Both the position numbers and the translations under genes were made by a program. Shown here one piece after another: positions 1 through 8,328 of a DNA stretch of 64,000 nucleotides. This stretch comes from Leptotrichia hongkongensis (GTDB taxonomy: Bacteria; Fusobacteriota; Fusobacteriia; Fusobacteriales; Leptotrichiaceae). The stretch spans positions 1,488,001-1,552,000 of the forward strand of contig NZ_AP019846.1 in assembly GCF_007990635.1 (NCBI RefSeq), written 5' to 3'. The notes under the pieces were generated by a model. The model searched no databases and was not told the origin of the DNA. It was given only the letters and a program-made list of their open reading frames with translations. Positions within the stretch are counted from its first letter, which is position 1, and the number at the start of each line of letters is the position of its first letter.

Positions 1-642
<642 letters not shown>

Positions 643-803
643 TCATTCCTCCTAAATTTTTAGAATTTTCTTACTTTTTTTGAAACTGAACCATAAAAAC
701 TAAAAAATTTACCTTACTAAAATTTTATCTTTTTACTATTCATTTTACTATATTTACTATTTTTTTTCAATTGATTTAAATCTTTTAATAAAATAATTTT
801 CAC

Positions 804-846
804 AAAAAAATAGAAGTTATCTTATTTGCCACAAATAACTCCTATT
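804..846 (-). terminator. Rho-independent terminator of the aro/pheA cluster
   Basis: An 11-bp stem with one mismatch (AATAG-A-AGTTAT at 809-820 against ATAACT-C-CTATT at 835-846) is followed on the minus strand by a run of seven T. It lies 29 bases after the HAD gene stop and probably ends the transcript that begins upstream of pheA. Confidence 0.8.
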
Positions 847-874
847 AATCGATTTCTATTTTGTTTTTAGTAAT

Positions 875-1546
875 TTACTTCCCCTCAAAATAATCAAGCA
901 CTTCCATTAAGTTATCAAACTTTTTATAAACCAATTTTTCAATTTCCTCTGTTGGTTTCAACTTATCTGGCACCATAATTGGAAATGTCCCAGCTGCGTG
1001 AGCTGCTCTTATTCCATTGAACGAATCTTCAAATACTACCGTTTTTTCAGGAGATGCCCCAGCTTTTTTTGCACTTATTAGAAATACTTCCGGATCAGGT
1101 TTCCCGTGAACAACATCTTCTGCTGTCACTAAATGGGAAAAATATTTTTTTATGTCTTTTCCTTCTGTTAATGCCTCTGCCAGATGTAAATCCGATGAAG
1201 TAGCTAAAATCATCTGTTTATTATTTTTCTTTAAAAATTCAAGCAATTCTAATGCTCCTAATTTTAGAGGAACTTCGCCTTTTAGTCCTTTTTCCAGTAT
1301 AAAGTTTTTAACTTTTCCCATCATTTCGTCATACGGAAATTCCTCACCCAAGGCTTCCTTAAACAATATTCTTGCTTTATCATTTGTAACGCCCGTTGTT
1401 TTTTCCACAATGTCATTTGTTATTGTATATCCCTTTTCTTTAGCAACTTCACGTCCATATTCCACATAAATAGTTTCTGTATCAAACAATAATCCATCCA
1501 TATCAAACAAAAATAGTTCTATTTCATCAAAAAATTTTTTTCCCAT
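875..1546 (-). CDS. HAD-superfamily hydrolase, beta-phosphoglucomutase-like
   Basis: A cytoplasmic haloacid dehalogenase-fold phosphatase or phosphomutase of about 223 residues. The N-terminal catalytic motif FLFDMDGLLFDTE supplies the nucleophile and acid/base aspartates. Motif II is ATSSD, and the C-terminal GKPDPEVF with VFEDSFNGIRAA supplies the lysine and acidic metal ligands. The insert after motif I is the small helical cap of the beta-phosphoglucomutase subgroup. The frame opens further upstream at 1606, but the ATG at 1546 has AGGAAAGG seven bases ahead and gives the normal family N-terminus, so I chose it. It is the last gene of the cluster and starts after the HutP-like gene. The substrate cannot be told from sequence. 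Confidence 0.88.
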   Translation of the reverse strand: MGKKFFDEIELFLFDMDGLLFDTETIYVEYGREVAKEKGYTITNDIVEKTTGVTNDKARILFKEALGEEFPYDEMMGKVKNFILEKGLKGEVPLKLGALELLEFLKKNNKQMILATSSDLHLAEALTEGKDIKKYFSHLVTAEDVVHGKPDPEVFLISAKKAGASPEKTVVFEDSFNGIRAAHAAGTFPIMVPDKLKPTEEIEKLVYKKFDNLMEVLDYFEGK

Positions 1547-1565
1547 AATAAGCCTTTCCTTAATT

Positions 1566-2000
1566 TTATTTTTCATTTTCAAGTATTGAAACTGAACGAT
1601 GTGCAACAGAAGTTATCACTTCATTAAATTGTAATATTCCAACACTTAAAAATATTGCTACAGCCAGATGTTCCCCTTCTCTTGCCAGCCCAATTTTCCC
1701 ACCGACACTAAGACCGTTTATAATTGCTTCAATTTGGCTCATTGCTTCCCGCATTGCACCAATTACCGCACCATCATGAGCATGCACGTCTTGAATTAGA
1801 TTATTTCTTTTGGCTGCCATTAAGGCGCTTTCTATAAATTTAAAACGTGATTGCGGCATTGCACCACCAACATTTACTGCGGCTGTCTTTATACCAACTT
1901 TTTTGTAATCCTGCATCAATTTTTTTTCCTCATCACGTGAAGAAATTGACATTTTCAATGCTATTCTGCATATTTCAACACTTTTATTATTTTCTTCCAT
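1566..2000 (-). CDS. HutP-family RNA-binding regulator homologue
   Basis: A 144-residue cytoplasmic protein resembling the HutP family. Bacillus HutP is a histidine- and Mg-dependent antiterminator that binds the hut leader RNA. The match rests on the overall pattern: an alpha/beta start, a QDVHAHDGAV-x-GAMREAM helix with paired histidines where HutP has its metal and histidine ligands, then GGKIGLAREGEHLAVAIF and a C-terminal VAHRSVSI strand. Related HutP-like proteins of this length are common in anaerobic Firmicutes. No histidine-utilisation gene is nearby; it sits between aroQ and the HAD gene in an aromatic amino-acid cluster. Its ligand and RNA target are unknown, and the family call comes from memory of the pattern. 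Confidence 0.72.
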   Translation of the reverse strand: MEENNKSVEICRIALKMSISSRDEEKKLMQDYKKVGIKTAAVNVGGAMPQSRFKFIESALMAAKRNNLIQDVHAHDGAVIGAMREAMSQIEAIINGLSVGGKIGLAREGEHLAVAIFLSVGILQFNEVITSVAHRSVSILENEK

Positions 2001-2020
2001 TTTTCTATCCTCTATATTTT

Positions 2021-2452
2021 TTATCTTTCTAAAAGAAGCTCTACAGCCTCTACATACCCATCCTTACCTTTTCCATAAATCTGTGCAATACAGGCAGGAG
2101 CTGTAACCGAAATTTTTCTAAATTCCTCTCTTTCGTGAATATTGCTCAAATGCACTTCCACAGTCGGAATAGACACTGATTTTATTGCATCAAAAATTGC
2201 ATAGCTGTAATGAGTGTAAGCTCCGGGATTTATTACAATCCCGTCAACTTCATTAAAATATGCTGACTGCAAAAAATCTATAATTTTTCCTTCAGAATTT
2301 GACTGCAATATCTCGATTTTTACATCTTCATTTTCAAATTTTTCTTTTATGTATTTACAAACGCTGTTATAATCATGATTTCCATAAATTCCCTTTTCTC
2401 TAATTCCTAGAAAATTTAGATTAGGCCCATTTATAATTAATATTTTTTTCAT
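2021..2452 (-). CDS. aroQ: 3-dehydroquinate dehydratase, type II
   Basis: AroQ dehydrates 3-dehydroquinate to 3-dehydroshikimate, step three of the shikimate pathway. The 143-residue length and the motifs IINGPNLNFLG, EILQSNSEGKIID, NPGAYTHYSYAI and EVHLSNIHEREEFR are those of the small dodecameric type II enzyme; the Tyr after KGIYG is the expected catalytic base. The frame can start six codons earlier at 2470, but that start lies almost on the aroK stop with no ribosome site, whereas the ATG at 2452 gives the canonical MKKILIINGPN. aroK is immediately upstream, so the pair is probably translationally linked. Confidence 0.95.
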   Translation of the reverse strand: MKKILIINGPNLNFLGIREKGIYGNHDYNSVCKYIKEKFENEDVKIEILQSNSEGKIIDFLQSAYFNEVDGIVINPGAYTHYSYAIFDAIKSVSIPTVEVHLSNIHEREEFRKISVTAPACIAQIYGKGKDGYVEAVELLLER

Positions 2453-2474
2453 TATTATTTTTCCATCCATCTTT

Positions 2475-2972
2475 TTATAAAATTTTACCCTTCAATGAAG
2501 TAATTATCCTGTCGACAATTATATCTATACTATCGTCGTTTTTTATAATAATATCAGCATATCGTCTATACAGCTTTATTCTTTCATCATACAGTTTCTG
2601 AAGATTATCAGGATTTTGCAAAAGAGGTCTGTTTTTATGATTTTCTTTTGAAATGGCATCTATTGTTCTATCAAGAAATACGACAATCCCAGTTTTTTTT
2701 AGAATATCAATATTTTCTTTCTTTTTAACAGCTCCACCGCCTGTTGAAATGATAGTTCCTTCTTTTCTCGATAATTCCTTCAAATATTTAGTTTCAAGTT
2801 CTCTAAAATACTCTTCCCCTTCATTTGAAAAAATATCTGAAATAACTCTATTTTCCTTTTCTTCCAAATATTTATCTGCATCTATAACAGGGAAATTAAT
2901 TTTTTTTGACAGCCAGTACCCAATCGTACTTTTTCCACAGGCAGGCATTCCAATCAATACTATATTTTTCAT
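2475..2972 (-). CDS. aroK: Shikimate kinase
   Basis: Shikimate kinase phosphorylates shikimate at the 3-hydroxyl with ATP. The 165-residue protein has the Walker A loop GMPACGKST at residues 8-16, the shikimate and metal-site aspartates in IDADKYLEE, the FRELE arginine that holds the shikimate carboxylate, the GGGAV loop and the lid sequence NRPLL. All expected residues are present and the length is normal. It lies in the minus-strand aromatic cluster, with aroQ starting about 20 bases after its stop. Confidence 0.95.
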   Translation of the reverse strand: MKNIVLIGMPACGKSTIGYWLSKKINFPVIDADKYLEEKENRVISDIFSNEGEEYFRELETKYLKELSRKEGTIISTGGGAVKKKENIDILKKTGIVVFLDRTIDAISKENHKNRPLLQNPDNLQKLYDERIKLYRRYADIIIKNDDSIDIIVDRIITSLKGKIL

Positions 2973-3020
2973 ATATTATCTACCTTTTTTCATAGAATTT
3001 TTAATTTTTACTTTCCAAAA

Positions 3021-3209
3021 TTATATTTTTTTAAATTGATTTTCCCCTTCCACATATTCATATCCATCATTTGAAAATCTATCTAAAAGTTCTTTTTTAT
3101 CAACACCATAATAATTTACAAGATCATCTAAATCTAAAAATTCATCACGCAACTTCATATTTACAAGACTATAAAGCAGCATTGTATCTTTAGTTTCAAA
3201 ATTTATCAT
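3021..3209 (-). CDS. DUF4250 domain protein
   Basis: A 62-residue protein matching the small DUF4250 family: it opens with a DTMLLYSLVNMKLRDEF helix, continues with DLDDLVNYYGVDKKELLDRF, and ends with YEYVEGENQFK, the family's characteristic Asn-Gln-Phe end. The family is common in Firmicutes and Fusobacteria and has no known function. The ATG has a GGGAG-type ribosome site, and the gene is packed 15 bases after its upstream neighbour, so it is cotranscribed with aroK. There is no signal peptide or membrane segment, so it should be cytoplasmic. Confidence 0.8.
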   Translation of the reverse strand: MINFETKDTMLLYSLVNMKLRDEFLDLDDLVNYYGVDKKELLDRFSNDGYEYVEGENQFKKI

Positions 3210-3224
3210 TCTTTGCTCCCTTTT

Positions 3225-3737
3225 TTACAAAATTATTTTCACTTTCGACTCATCATTTTCATCAATATTTTCAATTATGACATTTTTACTTGCATCAGCA
3301 AATAAACTATAGTACTCGTTTCCACGTTTTTCCAGGAAATCTCCAACTCCAACATTTTCAATTCCAAGATTTCCTACCACTTCATAAATTTCGTTATAGA
3401 TTGTTTCTAAAAATCCTATATCAAAAATAGTAAATAATTCAGGCTCGTTGTCAATTCTTGAAAATGCCTTTTGCGGAACAATGAAATACAATGTTGATTC
3501 ATATCCCATATTTATTCCAAAAATAGAGTATCCACGATGTTCAAGCTCATAATTTATAATTGAATATAAAATGTCCACAAGCGATTCATCATACTCAAGT
3601 TCTTTAGAACGGATACTTTCCCAATTTACATCAAGACTGTCAGGATCTATACCCTTTTTTTCAAGCAATTCCCTAAATCCGTCAGTATAGCCTTTTGCCA
3701 TAAATTCATAAAGATAGCAATCTGAATATCTTATCAT
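3225..3737 (-). CDS. Hypothetical acidic protein, 170 aa
   Basis: I do not recognise this family. The 170-residue product is acidic and rich in Tyr, Asp and Glu, with no signal peptide or membrane segment, and reads as a folded alpha/beta cytoplasmic protein (for example MIRYSDCYLYEFMAKGYTDGF at the start and FTIFDIGFLETIYNEIYEVVG past the middle). It is flanked 15 and 30 bases away by other minus-strand genes in the aromatic cluster, so it is probably cotranscribed. Codon use matches the neighbours. The compact spacing supports a real gene; function unknown. Confidence 0.7.
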   Translation of the reverse strand: MIRYSDCYLYEFMAKGYTDGFRELLEKKGIDPDSLDVNWESIRSKELEYDESLVDILYSIINYELEHRGYSIFGINMGYESTLYFIVPQKAFSRIDNEPELFTIFDIGFLETIYNEIYEVVGNLGIENVGVGDFLEKRGNEYYSLFADASKNVIIENIDENDESKVKIIL

Positions 3738-3767
3738 ATATTCATAGTAAAACTCTGAAAAAGTATT

Positions 3768-4094
3768 TTATGATTTGTTTTCATTTTCTTTATTATTCAA
3801 AAATTCATCCCCAAAATATTTTTTTATAGCTTCGTTAGAATCAAATAAATATTCTCTTCTTGCATTCACATATTTTAAGAAATTGTCGCTATCTAATACT
3901 TCTGCCGCAAAATCATCAAGTTCGTTATAAATTGTTAAATCGATATAATCAGTTTTATCTCTTAAATTCACATATTTTCTACTTTTTAATGTAGGCCTTT
4001 CATTTACTTCAAGATTCTCCATTTCGTAAACTTGATTTTTCTCTTCTTTAGCATTTTCTAAATTTTCATTGTTATTTATATTTTTCTCACTCAT
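3768..4094 (-). CDS. Hypothetical hydrophilic protein, 108 aa
   Basis: Unrecognised 108-residue protein. The first 35 residues and the last eight are Asn/Glu/Lys-rich and look disordered; the middle section (about 40-95, including KYVNLRDKTDYIDLTIYNELDDF and a Tyr/Glu-rich helix) looks folded. No export signal. It has a plausible GGAAGGAG ribosome site and lies in the tightly packed run between aroE and aroK, so I treat it as a genuine member of that transcript. Function unknown. Confidence 0.65.
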   Translation of the reverse strand: MSEKNINNNENLENAKEEKNQVYEMENLEVNERPTLKSRKYVNLRDKTDYIDLTIYNELDDFAAEVLDSDNFLKYVNARREYLFDSNEAIKKYFGDEFLNNKENENKS

Positions 4095-4134
4095 TTTGAC
4101 TCCTTCCGAATTTTTTTACTTATTATTTATAGTT

Positions 4135-4950
4135 TTATTTTTTTTCAATTGACTGAATTATAAATTTAATATTTGAAAGATTTTCAAATTTTACTAACTT
4201 TTTCAATTTTTCTTTATTTTCACGTGACAACGAAGAAGTCTCCACATAATCATCAAACCATTTATCATAATTACTATAAAGTTTTCTTAATTTTTTTAAG
4301 CTTGATTTTGCGATATTTGCAGCCTTTTTCTTTTCCTTTCCTTCGTTTCCTCTTATATCCAGCACTCTTTCCAGCTTGTCATACTCTTCATTCACAAGTG
4401 TCTGCATTTTACTGCTTGACATTCCTTTATAATCTTCCTTTTGAATTTTGTCTCCTTCGCTATATAAATAGTCATAGATTGCATTTATATTTTCGTCCAC
4501 AGTTTTAGCATCTTTTTCAGCTTCAAGATAAGTATTCATATTCAAGTTGAATGTTTCCAGCAACAAATAATTATTTGTGTAAGCATATGACTGAAATTCC
4601 CCTGTATCAGCCAAAAATGCTCCAAAGGCATTTTGTAAAAATTTTCGGTATTCCACAATATAATCACTATAAAACGCATACATTGTTCTAAAATTAGAAC
4701 GTCTATTTCCAGTAAGCCTTCCAAATTCTTTATCAAAATATGCACGATTTTCATTATATAAGTTTGTCATTACATCGGCATAGGCAGAATTTGCGACTGC
4801 TGTTCCATTTTTTACTGCTGATGATGAATTAAAATATTTATCAAAAATTCCTTTCTGTTTTTCATTTCCTGCATCAATAATCTCCTTATTTGTCCGTGCA
4901 AAACCAATACTTGAAAAAATGAGTATTCCTATTATTATTTTTTTTAACAT
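4135..4950 (-). CDS. Hypothetical secreted protein, about 271 aa
   Basis: An exported protein of unknown family. From the ATG at 4950 (AAAGG ribosome site about eight bases upstream) the product opens with a classic signal peptide, MLKKIIIGILIFSSIGFA followed by RTNKE, so the Ala-Arg junction is a likely cleavage site into the periplasm. The mature part is mostly helical and charged, rich in Tyr, Asn and Lys, without Cys or membrane segments. An ORF start seven codons earlier would bury the signal behind a charged stretch. It lies between aroE and the hypothetical genes of the aromatic cluster, an odd place for a periplasmic protein. Confidence 0.75.
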   Translation of the reverse strand: MLKKIIIGILIFSSIGFARTNKEIIDAGNEKQKGIFDKYFNSSSAVKNGTAVANSAYADVMTNLYNENRAYFDKEFGRLTGNRRSNFRTMYAFYSDYIVEYRKFLQNAFGAFLADTGEFQSYAYTNNYLLLETFNLNMNTYLEAEKDAKTVDENINAIYDYLYSEGDKIQKEDYKGMSSSKMQTLVNEEYDKLERVLDIRGNEGKEKKKAANIAKSSLKKLRKLYSNYDKWFDDYVETSSLSRENKEKLKKLVKFENLSNIKFIIQSIEKK

Positions 4951-4979
4951 TAAATTTTCCTTTCTTCTCAACTTTGTTT

Positions 4980-5795
4980 TTATTTGTATAATTTTTTTTC
5001 TAATCTTTTATGAATCTCTTTTATAATTTCTTTGCTATATTCTTCATTATGCCAAATTTCTTCAGATTTTATTGCCTGTGAAATAAGCATTACTAGTCCA
5101 TTTGCCACTTTTACGCCCTTTAACTTATATTTTATCATAAGAACTGTTTCTTTCGGGTTGTAAATAATATCCACCACTGCATTTGCATTAATCAAGTTTT
5201 TTTCTTCAAGCGGGCAGTTATCAACCGCAGGATACATTCCAACTGGAGTACAGTTTACAATAAGCTCAATATCCCTAAGCCCTGCAATCGCTGAATAATG
5301 AATTAACCTGTCTTGCGCCCTCACATTAAAGGGGTCATTTTCAATAATTGTAGCAAGAAAAACATTTTCGGCACCACTGTCAATCAGCCCATTGTAAATA
5401 GCCTTTGAAGCTCCTCCTGTTCCAAGCACAAGCACTTTTTTACCCTTTACGTCAATATCATTTAACTCCAAAGTTTTCAAAAATCCAAAATAATCAGAGT
5501 TGTCTCCAATCAGCTTGCCATCTCGACATGTTATCGTATTTACTGCCCCAATCTTCTTAGCAGTTTCTGATACTTCATCCAAATATTTAATAACTTCCAA
5601 CTTGTAAGGAATTGTAACATTAATACCATTAAATTCACCATTTCTTATGCTTTCCATCAATTCCCCAATTTCACCAATCTCCTTTTCAATCATCTTATAG
5701 CTTGCTTTTTTTCCAGTCAGCTCAAAAAAAATTTCATGAATTTCCTTTGAATAGCTATGTCCCAATTTTTCTCCTAATAATCCATATTTTTCCAT
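4980..5795 (-). CDS. aroE: Shikimate dehydrogenase
   Basis: AroE reduces 3-dehydroshikimate to shikimate with NADPH. From the ATG at 5795 (ribosome site AAGGA) it is about 271 residues, normal for the family. The shikimate-binding SYS motif is at residues 14-16, the catalytic lysine is in NVTIPYK (Lys65) and the partner aspartate in GDNSDYFGF (Asp101). The dinucleotide loop GTGGASKA follows at about 126-133, with NCTPVGMYP further on. All catalytic residues are in place. The frame is open upstream to 5819, but the ribosome site and the MEKYGLLG start favour 5795. It follows the pseudouridine synthase by about 25 bases. Confidence 0.95.
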   Translation of the reverse strand: MEKYGLLGEKLGHSYSKEIHEIFFELTGKKASYKMIEKEIGEIGELMESIRNGEFNGINVTIPYKLEVIKYLDEVSETAKKIGAVNTITCRDGKLIGDNSDYFGFLKTLELNDIDVKGKKVLVLGTGGASKAIYNGLIDSGAENVFLATIIENDPFNVRAQDRLIHYSAIAGLRDIELIVNCTPVGMYPAVDNCPLEEKNLINANAVVDIIYNPKETVLMIKYKLKGVKVANGLVMLISQAIKSEEIWHNEEYSKEIIKEIHKRLEKKLYK

Positions 5796-5820
5796 TTTAT
5801 TGTTTCCTTCTTTCTGCAAA

Positions 5821-6537
5821 TTAAACTTTCAAATTATTCAATTCTTCCTCTGTCAATTCACGATATTCTCCAAGTTTCAATTTTTCATCCAGCGAAAGAC
5901 CTCCCATTTTTACTCGCTTCAAATAAAGAACTTCATTATTGACAGCTTTAAACATTCTCTTCACTTGATGAAACTTTCCTTCAGAAATTGTTATATATGC
6001 CAAATTTTCATTTTTTTCAGAATTATTACAAATTATTTCAACTTTCGCCTTTTTTGTTACAAAGTTTTCTTCCAATTTTATTCCATTTTCCAACATTTTT
6101 ATATCGTCATCACTAAGAGAATTTGCTATTTTTACATAATATTTCTTATCTACATGTTTTTTAGGAGAAAGTAAATTATGTGACAAAACTCCATCATTTG
6201 TAAGCAATAGCAAGCCTTCCGTATCAATATCCAGCCGTCCGACTGGAAAAATATCATAAGTTCTGTATTCGTTATTCAACAAATCAATAACTGTTTTATG
6301 ATGATTATCTTCCGTTGCCGAAATTACTCCAGCGGGCTTATTCATCATAATATAGACAAATGGCTTATAATAAATAATCTTATCTTCATATTTTACAATA
6401 TCTTTTTCTTCATCAATCTGAATTTTTCCATCTTTTACAAAAGTATCATTAACACTAATTTTCTTATTTTTTAAAATATCCTTGACTTCTTTTCGTGTTC
6501 CAATTCCCGAATTTGCCAAAAATTTATCCAGTCTCAT
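5821..6537 (-). CDS. 16S/23S rRNA pseudouridine synthase, RsuA/RluB/E/F family
   Basis: Converts a uridine in ribosomal RNA to pseudouridine. Residues 1-50 form an S4 RNA-binding domain (RLDKFLANSGIGTRKE). The catalytic domain carries MMNKPAGVISA, GRLDIDTEGLLLLTNDG with the catalytic aspartate, and a C-terminal GKFHQVKRMF signature. The length of about 238 residues suits the RsuA/RluB group; sequence alone does not say whether 16S or 23S RNA is the target. The ATG at 6537 is 10 bases after GGAG; a TTG three codons earlier sits too close to it. It lies between pheA and aroE in the same transcript. Confidence 0.9.
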   Translation of the reverse strand: MRLDKFLANSGIGTRKEVKDILKNKKISVNDTFVKDGKIQIDEEKDIVKYEDKIIYYKPFVYIMMNKPAGVISATEDNHHKTVIDLLNNEYRTYDIFPVGRLDIDTEGLLLLTNDGVLSHNLLSPKKHVDKKYYVKIANSLSDDDIKMLENGIKLEENFVTKKAKVEIICNNSEKNENLAYITISEGKFHQVKRMFKAVNNEVLYLKRVKMGGLSLDEKLKLGEYRELTEEELNNLKV

Positions 6538-6595
6538 TATTCTCAAACTCCTTTAAAACCAAGCTAAAATCAAAAATTTTAAAATGTAAATTTAT

Positions 6596-7771
6596 TTATA
6601 TTTCTAAATTATACAGCTTATAATTTCCAAGAATTTGTAAATAATTAGATTTTTCTCTCATTTCATCAAGTGCCATTTTTACTTTCTCACTAGACATATT
6701 TCCTTCAAAATCAATGTAAAAATAATATTCCCAAGGTTTACTTACTCTTGGCCGTGACTTCAGATTTACCATATTTAGACCATATTTATAAAAAATCTGC
6801 AACAATCCAATTAATGCTCCCGACTCATTATTTGCACTCGTTACTATACTTATTTTATCACTTCCATCAATTACAATATCCTCATTTGAAATGATAAAAA
6901 ATCTCGTATAGTTTTCTTCTTCATTATTAATATTTTCCTTTAGTAATTCCAAGTTGTATACTTCTTTTGTTTTCATATTTGCGATACAGGCATTTTCTTT
7001 TTCACCTTTTGATGCGATGTATTTTCCGCTAATTGCAGTATTTGTCATTCGATTAAGATGCCACTCATGCTTTGATAAAAATTCTGAACATTGCATAAAA
7101 GCCTGTTCATGAGAATAAATATTTTTTATATCTTCAATTTTACTTCCTTTTACACCAAGCAAGTTGTGTGAAATCTTATGTCTGACTTCTCCAATTATGT
7201 GGATATTTTTTGTATTTATCAAGTCAATACTGTCTCGCACTTCTCCAACGATAGAATTTTCTATCGGCAATATTGCAATATCAATTTGATTAGTATGTAC
7301 AGCCTCCACCAAATCTTTATGTGAATTAAAATGAAAAATATTTTTATTCTCTTCAATATTATAAATATTTGAATTTTTATTATTCTTAAGCAAGTTCATT
7401 AGTACTTCGTACGCATAGGAGCCAGGCACTCCCGTATATCCTAGTTTTTTATTTTCCAATTCCAAATCATTCACATATCTAGTTGAAATACCAATTTTAA
7501 ACTTCTGGTATTCCTTACTGGAATCCATAATATCCTTTAAAATCAACTCAATATAATGATTCAGTTCCTTATTTTTAACTCTTTCTAAATTTTTCTGAAT
7601 AACTTCCTTTTCTCGTTTTTCATCAAAAATCTTCTTTCCAGTTAATTTTTTAAACTGTGCCACTTCCTGTACAATATGCAGTCTTTCTTCCAGCAGTTTC
7701 ACCAGTTGGCTATCCAATCTATCAATTTTTTCCCGAATTTCTTCCAAATCCAAATTTTTATTTATATCCAT
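6596..7771 (-). CDS. pheA: Bifunctional chorismate mutase / prephenate dehydratase (P-protein)
   Basis: Makes phenylpyruvate from chorismate in two steps. Residues 6-90 are a helical AroQ-type chorismate mutase domain (EIREKIDRLDSQLVKLLEER, with the conserved Arg and Lys). From about 109 (KLGYTGVPGSYAYEV) the prephenate dehydratase domain follows, including the catalytic Thr-Arg-Phe in NYTRFFII. The C-terminal 80 residues are an ACT domain whose KSRP motif is the usual site of phenylalanine feedback inhibition. Length 391 is normal. It is the first gene of the aromatic cluster, with a TATAAT box about 40 bases upstream. No leader peptide, T-box or other attenuator is visible. Confidence 0.95.
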   Translation of the reverse strand: MDINKNLDLEEIREKIDRLDSQLVKLLEERLHIVQEVAQFKKLTGKKIFDEKREKEVIQKNLERVKNKELNHYIELILKDIMDSSKEYQKFKIGISTRYVNDLELENKKLGYTGVPGSYAYEVLMNLLKNNKNSNIYNIEENKNIFHFNSHKDLVEAVHTNQIDIAILPIENSIVGEVRDSIDLINTKNIHIIGEVRHKISHNLLGVKGSKIEDIKNIYSHEQAFMQCSEFLSKHEWHLNRMTNTAISGKYIASKGEKENACIANMKTKEVYNLELLKENINNEEENYTRFFIISNEDIVIDGSDKISIVTSANNESGALIGLLQIFYKYGLNMVNLKSRPRVSKPWEYYFYIDFEGNMSSEKVKMALDEMREKSNYLQILGNYKLYNLEI

Positions 7772-7811
7772 TCATCTTCCCTTTTTTCTTTTTATAAAAA
7801 CGAACTGTTTT

Positions 7812-7817
7812 ATTATA
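7812..7817 (-). promoter_or_regulatory. -10 box upstream of pheA
   Basis: A perfect TATAAT on the minus strand about 40 bases ahead of the pheA ATG. No good -35 hexamer is at the usual distance, so the promoter is only partly supported. It would drive the pheA-to-HAD cluster. Confidence 0.5.
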
Positions 7818-7997
7818 ACATAGCTTTTTAATTTTTCTTTAGAGTATATTAGAAATTAGATTATTTATTGCAATCTTCTTTCTCAATTTAATTATTTTTT
7901 TAAATATAAATTGTATAATTCACTTAAAGTTTGAATAATAATATGCAAAAATCAATAGACTCTCTAATTTTCTGCTCTATTTTAAACCAAATTATTA

Positions 7998-8101
7998 TAT
8001 ACTCGAACTATTTAAAATTGAACTGATAGAAATTATATAATTTAGGGTTTGAGTAAAATAGTCATAATTTTTGAGTTCTTTTTTAAACTAGTTTTACTAT
8101 A
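7998..8101 (+). repeat. Dispersed MITE-like element, family A copy 1
   Basis: About 104 bp. Its inner 91 bp (8011-8101) differ at only four positions from copy 2 and at four from copy 3. The two ends form a 28-bp imperfect inverted repeat: it starts TATACTCGAAC and its complement starts TATAGTAAAAC, with TTTAAAAT and GAACT shared further in. The core contains the palindrome AAATTATATAATTT. No start-to-stop frame of any length is conserved, so it is non-coding. The rest of the 7818-8176 gap shows no gene. Confidence 0.8.
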
Positions 8102-8176
8102 CATAATATTTTTTACTCATTTTACTTATTATAAATTATACTAAAATCAGAAGGAAAAAGCAAGAATAGTTAATAC

Positions 8177-8214
8177 AAAAAGGGAATTCCTCTAATTAAA
8201 AAGCAATTCCCTTT
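8177..8214 (-). terminator. Rho-independent terminator of glgP
   Basis: Perfect 10-bp stem AAAGGGAATT (8179-8188) with AATTCCCTTT (8205-8214), followed on the minus strand by a T-rich tail. It lies about 115 bases past the glgP stop, with family A copy 2 between gene and terminator. Confidence 0.85.
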
Positions 8215-8220
8215 ATAATA

Positions 8221-8325
8221 TATTCTCAAACCCATTTAAAATTGAACTAATAAAAATTATATAATTTAGAGTTTGAGTAAAATAGTCATAATTTTTGAGT
8301 TCTATTTTAAACTAGTTTTACTATA
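8221..8325 (+). repeat. Dispersed MITE-like element, family A copy 2
   Basis: About 105 bp; the inner 91 bp at 8235-8325 match copy 1 with four differences and sit in the same orientation about 135 bp from it. The 3-prime end stops three bases from the glgP stop codon, so the element is transcribed as part of the glgP 3-prime untranslated region and could form a hairpin there. The inner stem is TTTAAAATTGAACT (8235-8248) against AGTTCTATTTTAAA near 8299-8312. Confidence 0.82.
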
Positions 8326-8328
8326 AAA

